DNA of 64,000 bases from Pleurocapsa sp. PCC 7327. Its GTDB lineage: Bacteria > Cyanobacteriota > Cyanobacteriia > Cyanobacteriales > Microcystaceae. Each line of letters starts with the position of its first letter. The first letter of the stretch is position 1. The DNA lies in the NCBI RefSeq assembly GCF_000317025.1, contig NC_019689.1, forward strand, positions 571,501 through 635,500. The letters run 5' to 3'. A program made the position numbers and the translations under genes. Below the pieces are notes generated by a model. It did not search any database and was not told the origin of the DNA. It saw nothing but the letters and a program-made list of their open reading frames with translations. Below are positions 18,615 to 28,737 of this stretch, one piece after another.

Positions 18615-19715
18615 ATGACTCAGCAATACCGAATTACCTTACTTCCTGGCGATGGCATCGGTCCCGAAATTTTGGCAGTAACGGTAGAGGTGCTGAAAGT
18701 CATTGGCAAGCAATTTGAGATTCAATTCGATTTTCAAGAAGCCCTTATCGGCGGTGCGGCAATTGATGAGACGGGAGAACCGCTACCAGAAGAGACGTTG
18801 AAATCCTGTCGCAGTTGCGATGCCGTTCTTCTGGCTGCCATTGGCGGCTATAAGTGGGACGATCTCCCGCGCCATCAACGCCCGGAAACTGGCTTGTTAG
18901 AGTTGAGGGCAGGCTTAGGATTATTTGCCAATTTGCGACCCGCGACGATTTTTCCTCAACTGATCGATGCTTCTACCCTCAAACGAGAGGTGATAGAAGG
19001 GGTAGATATCATGGTAATCCGAGAATTAACCGGAGGGATTTACTTCGGGCAGCCCAAAGGGATTTTTGAAACGGAGACGGGAGAAAGGCGAGGCGTGAAT
19101 ACGATGGCGTATACCGAGTCGGAAATCGATCGCATTGCCAAGGTTGCTTTTGAAACCGCCAGAAAGCGCAGGAACAAGCTATGCTCGGTGGATAAGGCAA
19201 ACGTGCTAGATGTTTCCCAATTGTGGCGCGATCGCGTTACCAAAATCGCACAAGACTATCCCGATGTCGAACTTTCTCACCTGTTTGTAGACAACGCTGC
19301 CATGCAGCTAATTCGCGCCCCCAAACAATTCGATACGATCGTCACGGGGAACTTGTTTGGAGATATTCTCTCCGATGAAGCGGCAATGCTGACGGGAAGT
19401 ATCGGCATGTTACCCTCTGCGAGTTTGGGGGCTGACGGTCCCGGCGTATTTGAACCCGTTCACGGTTCCGCTCCCGATATTGCAGGTCAAGATAAGGCAA
19501 ATCCCCTCGCTCAAGTCCTCAGCGCTGCTATGATGCTTCGCTACGGCTTAAACCAACCCCAAGCTGCTAATAAAATTGAAGAATCCGTCTCCCAAGTTCT
19601 GGAGTTGGGCTATCGGACGGGAGATATTATGTCGGCAGGAATGCAGCAAGTCGGCTGTCGGCAAATGGGAGAAATGCTGCTAAAAGTTTTGGAATCGGAA
19701 TCGATTCTTCGGTAG
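18615..19715 (+). CDS. leuB: 3-isopropylmalate dehydrogenase
   Basis: 366-residue NAD-dependent decarboxylating dehydrogenase of leucine synthesis, oxidising 3-isopropylmalate. GDGIGPEI near the N-terminus, [14 protein letters not shown] (substrate loop), [14 protein letters not shown], and [20 protein letters not shown] with the metal-binding Asp residues are all present. Ends before a terminator-like HIP1 hairpin shared with convergent ndhD. Confidence 0.95.
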   Translation: MTQQYRITLLPGDGIGPEILAVTVEVLKVIGKQFEIQFDFQEALIGGAAIDETGEPLPEETLKSCRSCDAVLLAAIGGYKWDDLPRHQRPETGLLELRAGLGLFANLRPATIFPQLIDASTLKREVIEGVDIMVIRELTGGIYFGQPKGIFETETGERRGVNTMAYTESEIDRIAKVAFETARKRRNKLCSVDKANVLDVSQLWRDRVTKIAQDYPDVELSHLFVDNAAMQLIRAPKQFDTIVTGNLFGDILSDEAAMLTGSIGMLPSASLGADGPGVFEPVHGSAPDIAGQDKANPLAQVLSAAMMLRYGLNQPQAANKIEESVSQVLELGYRTGDIMSAGMQQVGCRQMGEMLLKVLESESILR

Positions 19716-19812
19716 GGGCAAGATCTGGGGAAAAGGAAGAATTAGATTTTCTGATTGAAAGCAAGAGAGGAGCATGATGGCGCGCGCTCTCACAATCATT
19801 GAAAGACCAAAA

Positions 19813-19840
19813 AGCGATCGCCTCTGCAAAAGCGATCGCT
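19813..19840. terminator. paired HIP1 hairpin between convergent leuB and ndhD
   Basis: AGCGATCGC at 19813-19821 and AGCGATCGCT at 19831-19840 are each self-complementary and also complementary to one another across 9 bases (CTCTGCAAA). The stem lies between convergent gene ends, so bidirectional termination is plausible. Evidence is structural only. Confidence 0.4.
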
Positions 19841-19850
19841 CGATTAAAGA

Positions 19851-21527
19851 TTACTCGACCATTCCCGAAACAGAAGCTACTTCAGGCTCTGCAATTCTAG
19901 GAAACAAGAATCCTTTGGCATAGATCTTGGGATTTGCTTGCGCGATTTGGGTATAAGATTGGCGAACCTGAGCGTTCACCGCCACAGTTTTCGCGTCGTA
20001 TATTTGCGTAGCCAGCTTGGGATAGAAACCGATGCCGATAATCAGCAACAGGAAGCAAGCAGCGATAAATACTTCGCGCGGTTTTGCATCGCTATATTTT
20101 GCCTCGGCAGGCAGGACGCAGTTTGTACCGAAGCAAACCGCATCCTGATTCTCCGAACCCGCGTCGGTCAGGACGCATGCGGGTGCTGCACTAGAGCCGT
20201 AGAATAGCTGTCGCAGCATGGAGAGCAGATAAATCGGCGTAAGGATGAGTCCCACTGCGGCAAGGAAGACGGTCGCGGTACGGAAGGTCGAACTGTAGAT
20301 GTCGCTAGTCGTTACGCCAACGAAGACCGAGAGTTCGCTAACAAAGCCGCTCATGCCGGGGAGAGCTAGCGATGCCATTGCACCTGCCGTAAACAGGGCA
20401 AATACTTTGGGCATGACTTTACCAATATCGCCCATCTCATCCAAGGCAAGCGTATGGGTGCGATCGTAGAGCACGCCTGCTAGGAAGAAGAGTACCGCTG
20501 CAATCAAACCGTGGGAGATCATTTGCAGTAGCGCCCCGCTGATTCCTAAATCGGTGAAGGACGCAATACCCAGCAGGACGAAGCCCATATGAGAAACCGA
20601 CGAATACGCTAAGCGGCGCTTCATGTTGGACTGACCAAAAGAGGTAAACCCGCCGTAGATAATGTTGACAACACCGAGAACGACTAGAATTGGTGCAAAG
20701 TAAACGTGCGCGTCAGAGAGCATCTCCAGATTGAGGCGAATCAGCCCGTATCCACCCATTTTTAGCAACACGCCAGCCAGAATCATCGATACCGGGGCGG
20801 AGGCTTCGCCGTGCGCGTCAGGCAGCCAGGTGTGTAGGGGGAAAACAGCCAGTTTGACACCAAACGCAATCAGCAATCCCGCATAAATCGGCAGTTCTAG
20901 AGCAAGCGGGTAATCTTTCATGGCAAGCTCGACCATATCGAAGGTCATATTGTTGCCATAGAGCGCCATTGCCAGTGCCGCTATTAAAATAAATATGGAA
21001 GCGCCTGCGGTATACAGCAAGAATTTCATTGCTGCGTAGCGACGCTTCGGTCCGCCCCAAATGGAGACGAGCAGATAGACGGGAACCAGTTCCAGTTCCC
21101 ACATAATAAACAGCAGCAGCAAATCTTGAGCAACGAACACCCCTATCTGCGCACAATAGAGCACGAGCATCAGGAAATAGAAGAGGCGAGGCTTGCGATC
21201 GACTTGCCAAGCTGCAAGAATCGAAAGCGTTGTCACCAATCCTGCCAGAAGCACGAGCAGAGCAGACAGCCCATCAACCGAAACTGCCCAGTTCAGACCT
21301 AACTGAGGCACCCAGGCATACTTTTCCGCAAGTTGAAAAGTAGGGCTGCTCGCATCGTAATGCTTCCAAAAAACGTAACACATTAAGACAAAATCCGCGA
21401 TCCCTACACCGAGGGCATACCACCGCAGGCGCTTGCCGTCTTTATCGGGCAGCGCGGGAATGACTAAGGAAGCAACGAGCGGCAGCAGTACAATCGCGGT
21501 AAGCCAGGGAAATCGATCCGCTATCAT
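19851..21527 (-). CDS. ndhD: NAD(P)H-quinone oxidoreductase chain 4 (NdhD)
   Basis: 558-residue antiporter-like membrane subunit of NDH-1, which takes part in proton pumping during respiration and cyclic electron flow at the thylakoid. About 14 membrane helices; [17 protein letters not shown] and [20 protein letters not shown] hold the conserved Glu, Lys/His and the long-helix region. The Cys-bearing insert near residue 460 ([18 protein letters not shown]) is typical of cyanobacterial NdhD1/D2 type rather than the CO2-uptake D3/D4 paralogues; this subtype call is from memory of the family. No other ndh genes adjacent. Confidence 0.92.
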   Translation of the reverse strand: MIADRFPWLTAIVLLPLVASLVIPALPDKDGKRLRWYALGVGIADFVLMCYVFWKHYDASSPTFQLAEKYAWVPQLGLNWAVSVDGLSALLVLLAGLVTTLSILAAWQVDRKPRLFYFLMLVLYCAQIGVFVAQDLLLLFIMWELELVPVYLLVSIWGGPKRRYAAMKFLLYTAGASIFILIAALAMALYGNNMTFDMVELAMKDYPLALELPIYAGLLIAFGVKLAVFPLHTWLPDAHGEASAPVSMILAGVLLKMGGYGLIRLNLEMLSDAHVYFAPILVVLGVVNIIYGGFTSFGQSNMKRRLAYSSVSHMGFVLLGIASFTDLGISGALLQMISHGLIAAVLFFLAGVLYDRTHTLALDEMGDIGKVMPKVFALFTAGAMASLALPGMSGFVSELSVFVGVTTSDIYSSTFRTATVFLAAVGLILTPIYLLSMLRQLFYGSSAAPACVLTDAGSENQDAVCFGTNCVLPAEAKYSDAKPREVFIAACFLLLIIGIGFYPKLATQIYDAKTVAVNAQVRQSYTQIAQANPKIYAKGFLFPRIAEPEVASVSGMVE

Positions 21528-21740
21528 GGCAATAAGAATAAATACTTACCTGTTGATAAAGATATCTTACTAGACTTTGTAAACTTTTGTGAATAAATCT
21601 TTATCTAAGCAGACCATATAGGCGGATCTATATCATTAGATATCAATGTAGGGCGAGACGTGAAGCGATTTGCATCCGCTGAGAGCCTCCGGCTCCGCTA
21701 CGCAAACGCGAACGTACTACGATCTAAGCAATAATTATGT

Positions 21741-22106
21741 TTACTTACTTAACAGCTCGTAAAAACGACAGCCTTTGCAGGGACCTTCGGGATTAACGGC
21801 ACAGCGCAGGAGTTCTGATTTCGCATTAAAGCGACAACTTGCATCGCCAACAACCCAGCGTCCATCGATGAGGCTTTTTTCTGTAGGACTTTTGGCGGAT
21901 TGAACGTAGAGAGACATTTTGTGCAAACTGTAGCCACCGATTTTATATTGATAGTGATGGTGGCGTTCTAGAACAGCGTAAGTTTTTCCTTTCAATTCGA
22001 GATAGTTTCCAGGTTGGGGCATCCAATCCAGCCGAACTTTGCCGAGGGACTGACGCGGATGCGTCAGAATCACCTCTGTTGGTAGTGAATCTGGCTCCAT
22101 GGGCAT
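21741..22106 (-). CDS. cyanobacterial conserved protein (DUF6464-like)
   Basis: 121 residues, soluble. N-terminal segment PTEVILTHPRQSLGKVRLDW, a YAVLERHHHYQYKIGGY strand region, and a C-terminal cysteine cluster (CRFNAKSELLRCAVNPEGPC, then CRFYELL): four cysteines in the last 40 residues, spaced like an Fe-S or zinc site. The C-X2-C pair PCKGC is clear. I recall similar proteins throughout cyanobacteria under a DUF name but cannot be sure of the accession. Followed on the same strand by no gene; upstream is the S1 protein, 108 bases away. Confidence 0.6.
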   Translation of the reverse strand: MPMEPDSLPTEVILTHPRQSLGKVRLDWMPQPGNYLELKGKTYAVLERHHHYQYKIGGYSLHKMSLYVQSAKSPTEKSLIDGRWVVGDASCRFNAKSELLRCAVNPEGPCKGCRFYELLSK

Positions 22107-22214
22107 CTAATGTATTACTGGCTACATGGAAATAGTAACGCGATCGCAGCTTCTTTGCCCGATCTGTGTCACAAATTATCAAGACAACCCACTACCACTT
22201 ATGATAACTAATCA

Positions 22215-23117
22215 TTAATTAGAAAGATTAGTTCTAGCTTGTTCGGCTCGTTCGGATGCGTGTTCCATAACTTTGTCAAACTTTTCTAAAATTTCTCCGG
22301 GATAACTTTCTAAGACTTTAGTCGATAAAGAAACGCGATTTTTATACTCGTCGATCTCCAAAATGACTACTTTAATCTCTTGTCCGATTTTAAATAAGGT
22401 TGTTAAAGAATCAATGGGAGAGCCGCTAACTTGTTTGATATGCAGTAATCCCGTTACTCCATCCAGGTCAACAAATACTCCATAGGGTTGTATTTTGACG
22501 ACTTTACCTTCCATTAGCGCCCCCGTCTCCAGCTTTCTAATTGCGGCAGCGCGGGCAGCTTGTCGTTGAGACAGGACGAGTTTTTTGTTGTCTGGATCGA
22601 CTTCTAAGAAAGTTGCTGTCAGCAATTGGCCGACTAACGATTCTAAGTCTTCTTTTTCAATTAAATGCGATCGCGGAATAAATCCTCGCAATCCTTCTAC
22701 TTCCCCAGTTACGCCGCCTTTATTGACTCCCGTCACTCGCATTTGCACCGATTTTCCGCTTTCAGCGATTTCGCTTACGCTGTCCCAAGCTTTTTTAAGT
22801 TCGAGTTGACGGCGCGACAGCGTTACCTGACCTTCTGCATTTTGCCCGCTGACAATTAAAAAGTCCTTTTCTTCTCGTAGCGGCAGACTCTCAGCCAAGG
22901 AGACTCCGGATTTTACAGACGCTTCTCTGAGAGGAACGAAACCGGGAGATTTGCCGCCGATATCAACATAAGCTCCCTCGGAAGTATGCTCAAAGACTGT
23001 ACCGCGTACTATTTGTCCTTTGGCAAATTGATAGTCGTGTTGGTCAAGAGCTTTAGCAAAATCATCGAGAGAAAAGGATAATCCAGGCTCTTGAGAAGAA
23101 TTAGATTTGGCAATCAT
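22215..23117 (-). CDS. S1-domain RNA-binding protein (ribosomal protein S1 homologue)
   Basis: 300 residues with three S1 OB-fold repeats at about 36-105, 120-185 and 198-268 (GQIVRGTVFEHTSEGAYVDI; GVTGEVEGLRGFIPRSHL; EGKVVKIQPYGVFVDLDGVT). Cyanobacterial and plastid S1 proteins are short, with three repeats, and help mRNA binding at the 30S subunit. Which of the two cyanobacterial paralogues (Rps1a or Rps1b) this is cannot be settled; the 300-residue length suggests the shorter, Rps1b-like form. Confidence 0.8.
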   Translation of the reverse strand: MIAKSNSSQEPGLSFSLDDFAKALDQHDYQFAKGQIVRGTVFEHTSEGAYVDIGGKSPGFVPLREASVKSGVSLAESLPLREEKDFLIVSGQNAEGQVTLSRRQLELKKAWDSVSEIAESGKSVQMRVTGVNKGGVTGEVEGLRGFIPRSHLIEKEDLESLVGQLLTATFLEVDPDNKKLVLSQRQAARAAAIRKLETGALMEGKVVKIQPYGVFVDLDGVTGLLHIKQVSGSPIDSLTTLFKIGQEIKVVILEIDEYKNRVSLSTKVLESYPGEILEKFDKVMEHASERAEQARTNLSN

Positions 23118-23371
23118 GGTATTATTGTGCGTAAATGATTAGCTCGCGGGTTCGGTCGCGCTATAGAGTTGTGCAAAATAACTCTAACACGTGTGTCTGG
23201 GAATCTTCTGCCGCTTATTGGTTGTAGCTTGCTCGCCGAGCCGTCCGGGCAGCTGCAATCGGCTCTAGAGAAGCAAAAGAGACGTTAGCGAATAGTGTAT
23301 TTTTGTAAAGCCACCAATCGCTAATTCAATGAATTCGATCTGACCAAAATTAATGGGATACAAGCCCCGCC

Positions 23372-23660
23372 CTAAAAGGGCGGCTTTTTCTGGTTTTGGA
23401 TGTATCGTTTCAGAATCTCAAAGCGCATTCACTATCTGCGATATGGCGAGCTTTGGCGGATACTCCACCAGCAGATGAACGTGGTCTGCCTCCCCATTGA
23501 ACTCAAGGATCTGGAAGTCCATCTTCAGGGACACCGATCTACAGGCATCCTCAATCACCCTCAGTCCTTCTGCGTTCAGCACCTTCTGCCGATACTTGGT
23601 CACGAAGATGAGGTGAGCTTTCAGGTCTGAGACGCTATGGTTTTCGCGCCGATAGTCCAT
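23372..23660 (-). pseudogene. tnpA: IS200/IS605 transposase TnpA, internally deleted
   Basis: Y1 HUH transposase. MDYRRENHSVSDLKAHLIFV begins a normal TnpA, and the HUH motif is present (EADHVHLLVEYPP). The frame stops right after QIVNAL (stop at 23418). Immediately after, in another frame, ILKRYIQNQKKPPF-stop continues, which is the normal TnpA end carrying the catalytic Tyr (KRYIQNQ). The roughly 40 residues that normally sit between these two parts are missing, with a frame change at the junction. The copy therefore lost activity by an internal deletion. Confidence 0.8.
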
Positions 23661-23695
23661 TGCTTTTTGAGGTACGACCAACCTATAACAACAGC

Positions 23696-24765
23696 ATGAA
23701 AGCACGATACCAGTACAGAATCTATCCCACCGACCAACAACGCCTAGAGCTGTCCAAGCTCTTTGGGTGTTGCCGGGTTGTGTGGAATGATGCACTGGCA
23801 TTGATTAAGTCCACGCCGAAAGGTGAAAAATGGTCAAGTAGCGCTGAGTTGCAGAAGATCTGTATTACCCAGGCTAAGAAAACTGAAGAGCGAAAATGGT
23901 TGGCGGAAGTTAGCAATATCCCGTTACAGCAGTCTATTCAAGACCTGGGCATAGCGCTCAAAAATTCCTTTGAGTACTGCAAAGGAAAGCGGAAAGGGTG
24001 GCGGGTTGGGTTTCCTCGATTGAAGAAGAAACTGAATCAGCAGTCCGCTAGGTTCCGTAAGGGGGGATTCTCCATCAAGGCAGGGAAAGTCTACCTGTCC
24101 AAGATTGGGAACATAAAAACTAAGTGGTCTAGGCCACTGCCCTCCGAGCCAAGCTCTGTCACGGTCATCAAAAACTGTACAGGACGGTACTTTCTAAGCT
24201 TTGTGGTTGAGATTCGGCCCATCACCGTTGAACCCAAGAACCAAGGGGTCGGCGTGGATCTGGGTTTGGAAACACTAGCCACATTGAGTACTGGGGAGAA
24301 GGTGAAAGAACCCGAAACCAGTGCTTTGGATAGGAAGATCCGCAAAGGTAAGCGCAAGTTGGCTAGGGCTACAAAAGGCTCTAAACGGTATGAAAAATTA
24401 CGGATTGCGGTGGCACGAACAGAGTCCAGGCGGCGCAATATTCGCCGAGATTTCAACCAGAAGTTGGCGACTCGCTTAGTTCGAGAGAACAGCGTGGTTG
24501 TGCTTAAAGAGAGGTGAGAATCATTAGTCGGTGGGAGCCAACTTCTCAGACTTGTTCGTGTTGTGGCTATCGGTGGGGCCAATTAGATCTTTCGGTGCGG
24601 TCTGTGTTGTGCCTCAACTGTGGGGCTGAGCAAGACAGAGACGAGAATGCTAGTGCGAATATTTTGGCGGCAGGATTATGCCGACCTAATGAGCGTGTGA
24701 GTCAGTGTGAGACCCCCTTGGGGGCAGTTGGCGACGATCCGCTTACCCATCAGGAGGCTGTCTAG
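23696..24765 (+). pseudogene. tnpB: IS605-family TnpB (RNA-guided nuclease), internally deleted and frameshifted
   Basis: Starts at ATG 23696 (MKARYQYRIYPTDQQRLELS). RuvC first Asp in GVDLGLETLATLS is present. The frame ends at 24517 after VVVLKER; normal TnpB would continue with a helix and about 50-60 residues. The remainder resumes in another frame from 24514: RWEPTSQTCSCCGYRW, then CLNCGAEQDRDENASANILA, which supplies the four zinc cysteines and the last RuvC Asp. So a deletion with frameshift removed the segment between RuvC-II and the zinc ribbon. The 3' end and right end would have encoded the omega RNA. Confidence 0.8.
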
Positions 24766-24821
24766 TGCAGTCAGACTGGGAATCCCCGCGCCCTATGGGC
24801 CGGGGAGGATGTCAATATTGA

Positions 24822-25676
24822 TTATCGAACTTTACTCTGAGAACCTCGGTAAATGCGTTCTGCCTGTTCGGGGGATAAGTGCGAATAACCCGAAGGACTA
24901 TTCCCGTTTCCGTTACTCGCAGGCAAAGGTACTTGAGTCTCTGATTTAGTCTCTGGTGTGGGCATCGGTGAGAGATCGGGCACCTTAAAGGGGGCATAGT
25001 GCGGAAGGGGCGCACTCGGATGCAGAACGTATTCCGGTTCGGGAAAAGTTAGACGGCTCTGAGGAGGAACAAAGTCGTGCAATACTGGGTCGTAGGCTAA
25101 TACTTCCCCGGTTTCGATGCGATAGATCCAGCCATGGAGGGACAGTTTTTGCTGGTGCTGTTTAGAGCGAATGCTGGGGTAAGTTTGTAAGTTATCCAAC
25201 TGATTGAGAACGTTTTCAGCGATAGTAAGCTCTAATAATTCTTCCCCGTCCAAATAACTACTGTAGTTCTCATTGACGACTCGGCGCGTGGCTTCTGCGT
25301 GTTTGAGCCAGTTATACACCAGGGGCATTTTTTCTTCTAAGCTATTTAATTGCAATAGCCCCTTCATCGCTCCGCAGTGAGAGTGTCCGCAAACGACGAT
25401 TTGCTCGATCCCTAACGCATCGATCGCATATTCTATAGAAGCGCCTTCTCCGCCATTGGCAGCCCCAAAGGGCGGAATAATATTGCCTGCATTGCGAATT
25501 ACGAATAACTCGCCTACTTCTGCTTGGGTAATTAGATTAGGGTCGATCCGCGAGTCCGCGCAGGTAATAAACAAAATTCTGGGGTGTTGACCGTGGGCGA
25601 GTTGCTCGAAGAGTTCTTTGTGGGAGCTAAAGTAGCCAGCTTGAAACCTTTTCAGCCCCTCAAGTAATTTTTTCAT
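24822..25676 (-). CDS. ccaA: beta-carbonic anhydrase, carboxysomal CcaA type
   Basis: 284-residue beta-class carbonic anhydrase that makes CO2 from bicarbonate next to Rubisco inside the carboxysome. Zinc ligands Cys39 (in TCADSR), His98 and Cys101 (CGHSHCGAM); Asp41/Arg43 dyad present. After the catalytic core, a C-terminal extension of about 90 residues (YVLHPSAPLPHYAPFKVPD ... GYSHLSPEQAERIYRGS) matches the CcaA extension that recruits it to CcmM. Start and order agree with Synechocystis CcaA as I remember it. An IS605 relic abuts its 3' end. Confidence 0.9.
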   Translation of the reverse strand: MKKLLEGLKRFQAGYFSSHKELFEQLAHGQHPRILFITCADSRIDPNLITQAEVGELFVIRNAGNIIPPFGAANGGEGASIEYAIDALGIEQIVVCGHSHCGAMKGLLQLNSLEEKMPLVYNWLKHAEATRRVVNENYSSYLDGEELLELTIAENVLNQLDNLQTYPSIRSKQHQQKLSLHGWIYRIETGEVLAYDPVLHDFVPPQSRLTFPEPEYVLHPSAPLPHYAPFKVPDLSPMPTPETKSETQVPLPASNGNGNSPSGYSHLSPEQAERIYRGSQSKVR

Positions 25677-25813
25677 AGGGAAAATTCGGACTTAGATCGA
25701 AGTTTTCTAACACTGATTAGATAATTCTCCAAAGGAGAACCTGCATTTTCTAATACTCATTTAATTATCGACTAGAAGGGAACTTTTGCAGTTCATTCTC
25801 TTCTGGAGAATTT

Positions 25814-27019
25814 TTAAGCATTCGGGCGATTGTTTTGAAGCCGATCGCGCTTGAATTTAGCTAACTCAAAATCGGGGTTAATTTCTAGGGCTTTATTATA
25901 GCTGGCGAGCGCCGACTCCCGTCGTCCCCAATTTTCTAGGGCAATGCCTCGATTGTACCAGCTTTCATAGGAGTTTGGTTGCAGTTCGACGACTTTATCC
26001 CAACACATAATCGCCTCTTCCCACCGCCGCAGATTGAACAAGGCATAGGCGCGATCGTTCCAGGCTTGAGGGTCGCTGGGATCGAGTTCTAGGGCTTTAT
26101 TATAGCTGGCGAGCGCTTCTTCCAATCTGCCCAGATGCGCCAAGGCACTACCCCGATTGTGCCACGCTTGAGGGAGGTTGGGGTTTAGCGCCAAGGCATA
26201 TTCCCAAGATGCGATCGCGCTTTCGAGATCGCCCAAATTTGCCTGTTGTAGCCCGCGATTGAACCAGCCTTCTACCGTATCGGGCGCAGGCAACCCCTCC
26301 AGCTCTTGCTGAGCTGTTTGGAACTGCTCGATCAGCCTCTCGACAATAACTTGAGGATCGTTTGTTTGAACTCCTAACTGTTGAGCCATCTGAGCCAGTA
26401 GCTTGCTATCCTGCTGCAACCTGGCGAGTAATTGTTCTATCGTCAGGGTTTCTGTTGTTGCTGAATCAGCGGAAGAAGTCTCGGCTTCTGGCGTTACCGA
26501 CTCAACTTTTCTGCCTTCGTTTGTCTCGGAAACTGTTGGCGCTGCGGGCATTTCTAGATCGGGTCCTTCATATTCCCAGATAACGCTGCCGACATTTCTA
26601 CTATACAGTTGTCTGCCGATAGAATAAGAAGCTTCTCCAATTTGCTCGATCGCCGGAAAGGAGCGAGCTAGCTCGCCCAAGCGCATCATGCGGGCAGCTA
26701 GCTGCTGATTGGGTGCGCTTGAGGCGAGAACTCTCGCTCCGAAGCGTTCTAACCATGCCACCCAATCTTTTTGCTTGCCTCGTTCTTCAAGTTGTTGAAA
26801 AAACTTAAGGATTCGTCCTTCGTGCCAGCCGTGGGCTACGCCTTCAAGCAACTGGCTAAATAAAAATTCGTAATCGGTATCGGAAAGCCCCGACGGCGCA
26901 TCCTCCGCCTTGCTTCTTCCTTTCCGATAGCGTCCAGAAGCTTTAGTTCCTCCCAGACCAAATAACTGCTCGAAGAAATTCTTAAGCCCTTGCCAGATTC
27001 GGCTGAATAATCTCTGCAT
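25814..27019 (-). CDS. TPR-repeat protein
   Basis: 401 residues. The N-terminal ~170 residues form a predicted helical domain (FFEQLFGLGGTKASGRYRKG, then EFLFSQLLEGVAHGWHEGRI), followed by an acidic/Ser-Thr linker and four to five tetratricopeptide repeats from about 250 (AWHNRGSALAHLGRLEEALA, AWNDRAYALFNLRRWEEAIM, SWYNRGIALENWGRRESALA). A protein-interaction scaffold is likely; partners unknown. Two repeats share a 27-base identical DNA stretch (around 25890 and 26094). Confidence 0.8.
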   Translation of the reverse strand: MQRLFSRIWQGLKNFFEQLFGLGGTKASGRYRKGRSKAEDAPSGLSDTDYEFLFSQLLEGVAHGWHEGRILKFFQQLEERGKQKDWVAWLERFGARVLASSAPNQQLAARMMRLGELARSFPAIEQIGEASYSIGRQLYSRNVGSVIWEYEGPDLEMPAAPTVSETNEGRKVESVTPEAETSSADSATTETLTIEQLLARLQQDSKLLAQMAQQLGVQTNDPQVIVERLIEQFQTAQQELEGLPAPDTVEGWFNRGLQQANLGDLESAIASWEYALALNPNLPQAWHNRGSALAHLGRLEEALASYNKALELDPSDPQAWNDRAYALFNLRRWEEAIMCWDKVVELQPNSYESWYNRGIALENWGRRESALASYNKALEINPDFELAKFKRDRLQNNRPNA

Positions 27020-27181
27020 TCTGTAATCTTACTTCTACTCTACTTCTAAGGATGCGATCGCAATTCTTATTGTGTCAATGACCTCATTCTACGGCATATA
27101 ATTCGGTTCGGCAGGAGATGTTTTCTGTCAAAGTCAAATAGGGAAACGCTATGCGCCTCGAAACCAAGGACATTTATGGAT

Positions 27182-27400
27182 TTATCGATCGCTAATCGGG
27201 TTAATATCTCGACGACCGAACTGCCTCGCTACTTCTAGAAATGTCTGCAACACAGCCGATGGATTATCTCTGCGCCACACCATTGCTAACTCAATCTCTG
27301 GCACTGGTGGGTGCAACTCGCGATACGTAACACCAGGTCGCCAAAAATATGGATCTATTGATATAGATCGATAACATGGATTGGTAATATTATCCATCAA
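27182..27400 (-). pseudogene. LysR-family regulator, C-terminal remnant
   Basis: 72 codons matching only the end of a LysR-type substrate-binding domain (GVTYRELHPPVPEIELAMVW, then RRDNPSAVLQTFLEV). The HTH and most of the effector domain are missing; the AT-rich 284 bases upstream (27401-27684) hold no continuation that I can read. It faces away from the pirin gene, an arrangement where LysR regulators often control the divergent pirin-like gene. Confidence 0.7.
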
Positions 27401-27684
27401 CTAAAAGCACAATTTTTGAAAATTAATATAAATTTTGATATAATCTTAAAAAGATTTTCCGAACCCATCAAAAACTTCTCTTTAGAAGAGATTCATTGTT
27501 TTTAATAAAAACTCGATTCAAAGAAAATATTGTAGAAAAAAACTAAGATTATTAAAATTTAAATAGGAGTATATAAAAGCTTATACAAAATTTTAGTAGT
27601 CAAATAATCCTAGCTAACTAGCCAAAAAATTTAATAGTCTATGCCGCTCGTTCCGAACCGTCAAAAACACAAAGGAGTCAAGAT

Positions 27685-28401
27685 ATGAATCAAGGTAAGA
27701 TAGCCTATCTCATTCACGACAGAAATGCAAGAGGTCATACTCAAATCGGCTGGCTCGATAGCTACCATACCTTTTCCTTCGGCAGCTTTCAAGATCCAAA
27801 TCGCATGGGATTTCGCCATCTGCGAGTTATTAATGAGGATCGCGTCGTGCCTGGGGCAGGATTTGCTACTCACAGCCATCAGGACATGGAAATTATTAGC
27901 TACGTCCTTGAAGGAGCGCTAGAACACAAAGACAGCTTGGGCAACGGTACAGTTATTAAACCAGGTGAAGTGCAAATTATGAGCGCGGGAACGGGGATTA
28001 CCCACAGCGAATTTAATCCCTCTAAAAGCGAATCCGTTCACTTTTTGCAAATTTGGATTATGCCAAACGAACGAGGATTATCTCCCAGGTACGAACAGCA
28101 TTATTTTCCCTCAGAAGAACGACATGGCAAGTTGCGTCTTGTCGTTTCTCCCGACGGACGAGAAGGCAGCGCGACCATTCATCAAGATGTCTGTCTCTAT
28201 GCTTCTATACTAGAACCGGGCAGCGCGATCGCGTATCAGATTCAACCAGGACGCTACGGATGGCTGCAAATAGCCCAAGGCATAGCCACCTTAAACGGCG
28301 AATCGCTTCGGGCAGGCGACGGGGTGCAAATTAATGGTGCGGAGAAGCTTGAAATTAGCACTGATGTAGGCGGAGAAATCTTGCTGTTTGACCTAGCGTG
28401 A
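27685..28401 (+). CDS. pirin-family (bicupin) protein
   Basis: 238 residues, the usual length of YhhW-like pirins. N-terminal motif [19 protein letters not shown], then [20 protein letters not shown] with the His and Glu metal ligands of the first cupin (HSHQDME, and THSEFN of the second part). YhhW-type pirins have quercetin 2,3-dioxygenase activity in vitro, physiological role unclear. A strong ribosome-binding site (AAAGGAG) lies 8 bases before the ATG. A LysR remnant lies upstream on the other strand. Confidence 0.88.
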   Translation: MNQGKIAYLIHDRNARGHTQIGWLDSYHTFSFGSFQDPNRMGFRHLRVINEDRVVPGAGFATHSHQDMEIISYVLEGALEHKDSLGNGTVIKPGEVQIMSAGTGITHSEFNPSKSESVHFLQIWIMPNERGLSPRYEQHYFPSEERHGKLRLVVSPDGREGSATIHQDVCLYASILEPGSAIAYQIQPGRYGWLQIAQGIATLNGESLRAGDGVQINGAEKLEISTDVGGEILLFDLA

Positions 28402-28737
28402 ATTGTCATTGGTCACTTGTCCTTTGTCCTTCGTCTTTCGTAGTTAATTAATAAGTTAATTAATAACTAAAACTTTTGTGGTTAATTAATAGCTATTAAT
28501 AGCTAAAAAAGGAAAAAATAATCGTGAAGTTCTTTTTCCCAGCTAGCCTGTGATTGCCCCACTCTCCCTAAATGTTGCCAATTCTCTGTTGGGATTTTGG
28601 GTGGCTGGTTGCGACTGCTTTGCCTTTTAAGCTTGCGTTCACTTCATCGCCAATACCTCGTTAATCAAAACTTGTCAACTGCTGCGCTTTCTGCACTCTC
28701 TATTCCAGTTAACCCGATCGTGTTCGTATAATAGCTT
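28402..28737. other. intergenic region, no gene seen
   Basis: 336 bases between pirin and the IS605-type right end. The first 120 bases are AT-rich with recurring TTAATTAATAAC-type words (TTAATTAATA at several positions) that can pair with each other. No reading frame here shows a protein signature I can support. Confidence 0.5.

Larger units (their letters stand above)
23345..24815. mobile_element. decayed IS200/IS605-family element with tnpA and tnpB
   Basis: Divergent tnpA (minus) and tnpB (plus) between two end hairpins. Left-end hairpin: CCGCCC (23367-23372) pairs with GGGCGG (23378-23383). Right end: CCCCGCGCCC-TAT-GGGCCGGGG then GGAGGATGTCA (24804-24814). No terminal inverted repeats, as expected for this family. 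Both genes carry internal deletions, so the copy is non-functional. The right end lies 6 bases from the ccaA stop codon. The left boundary is approximate. Confidence 0.8.
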
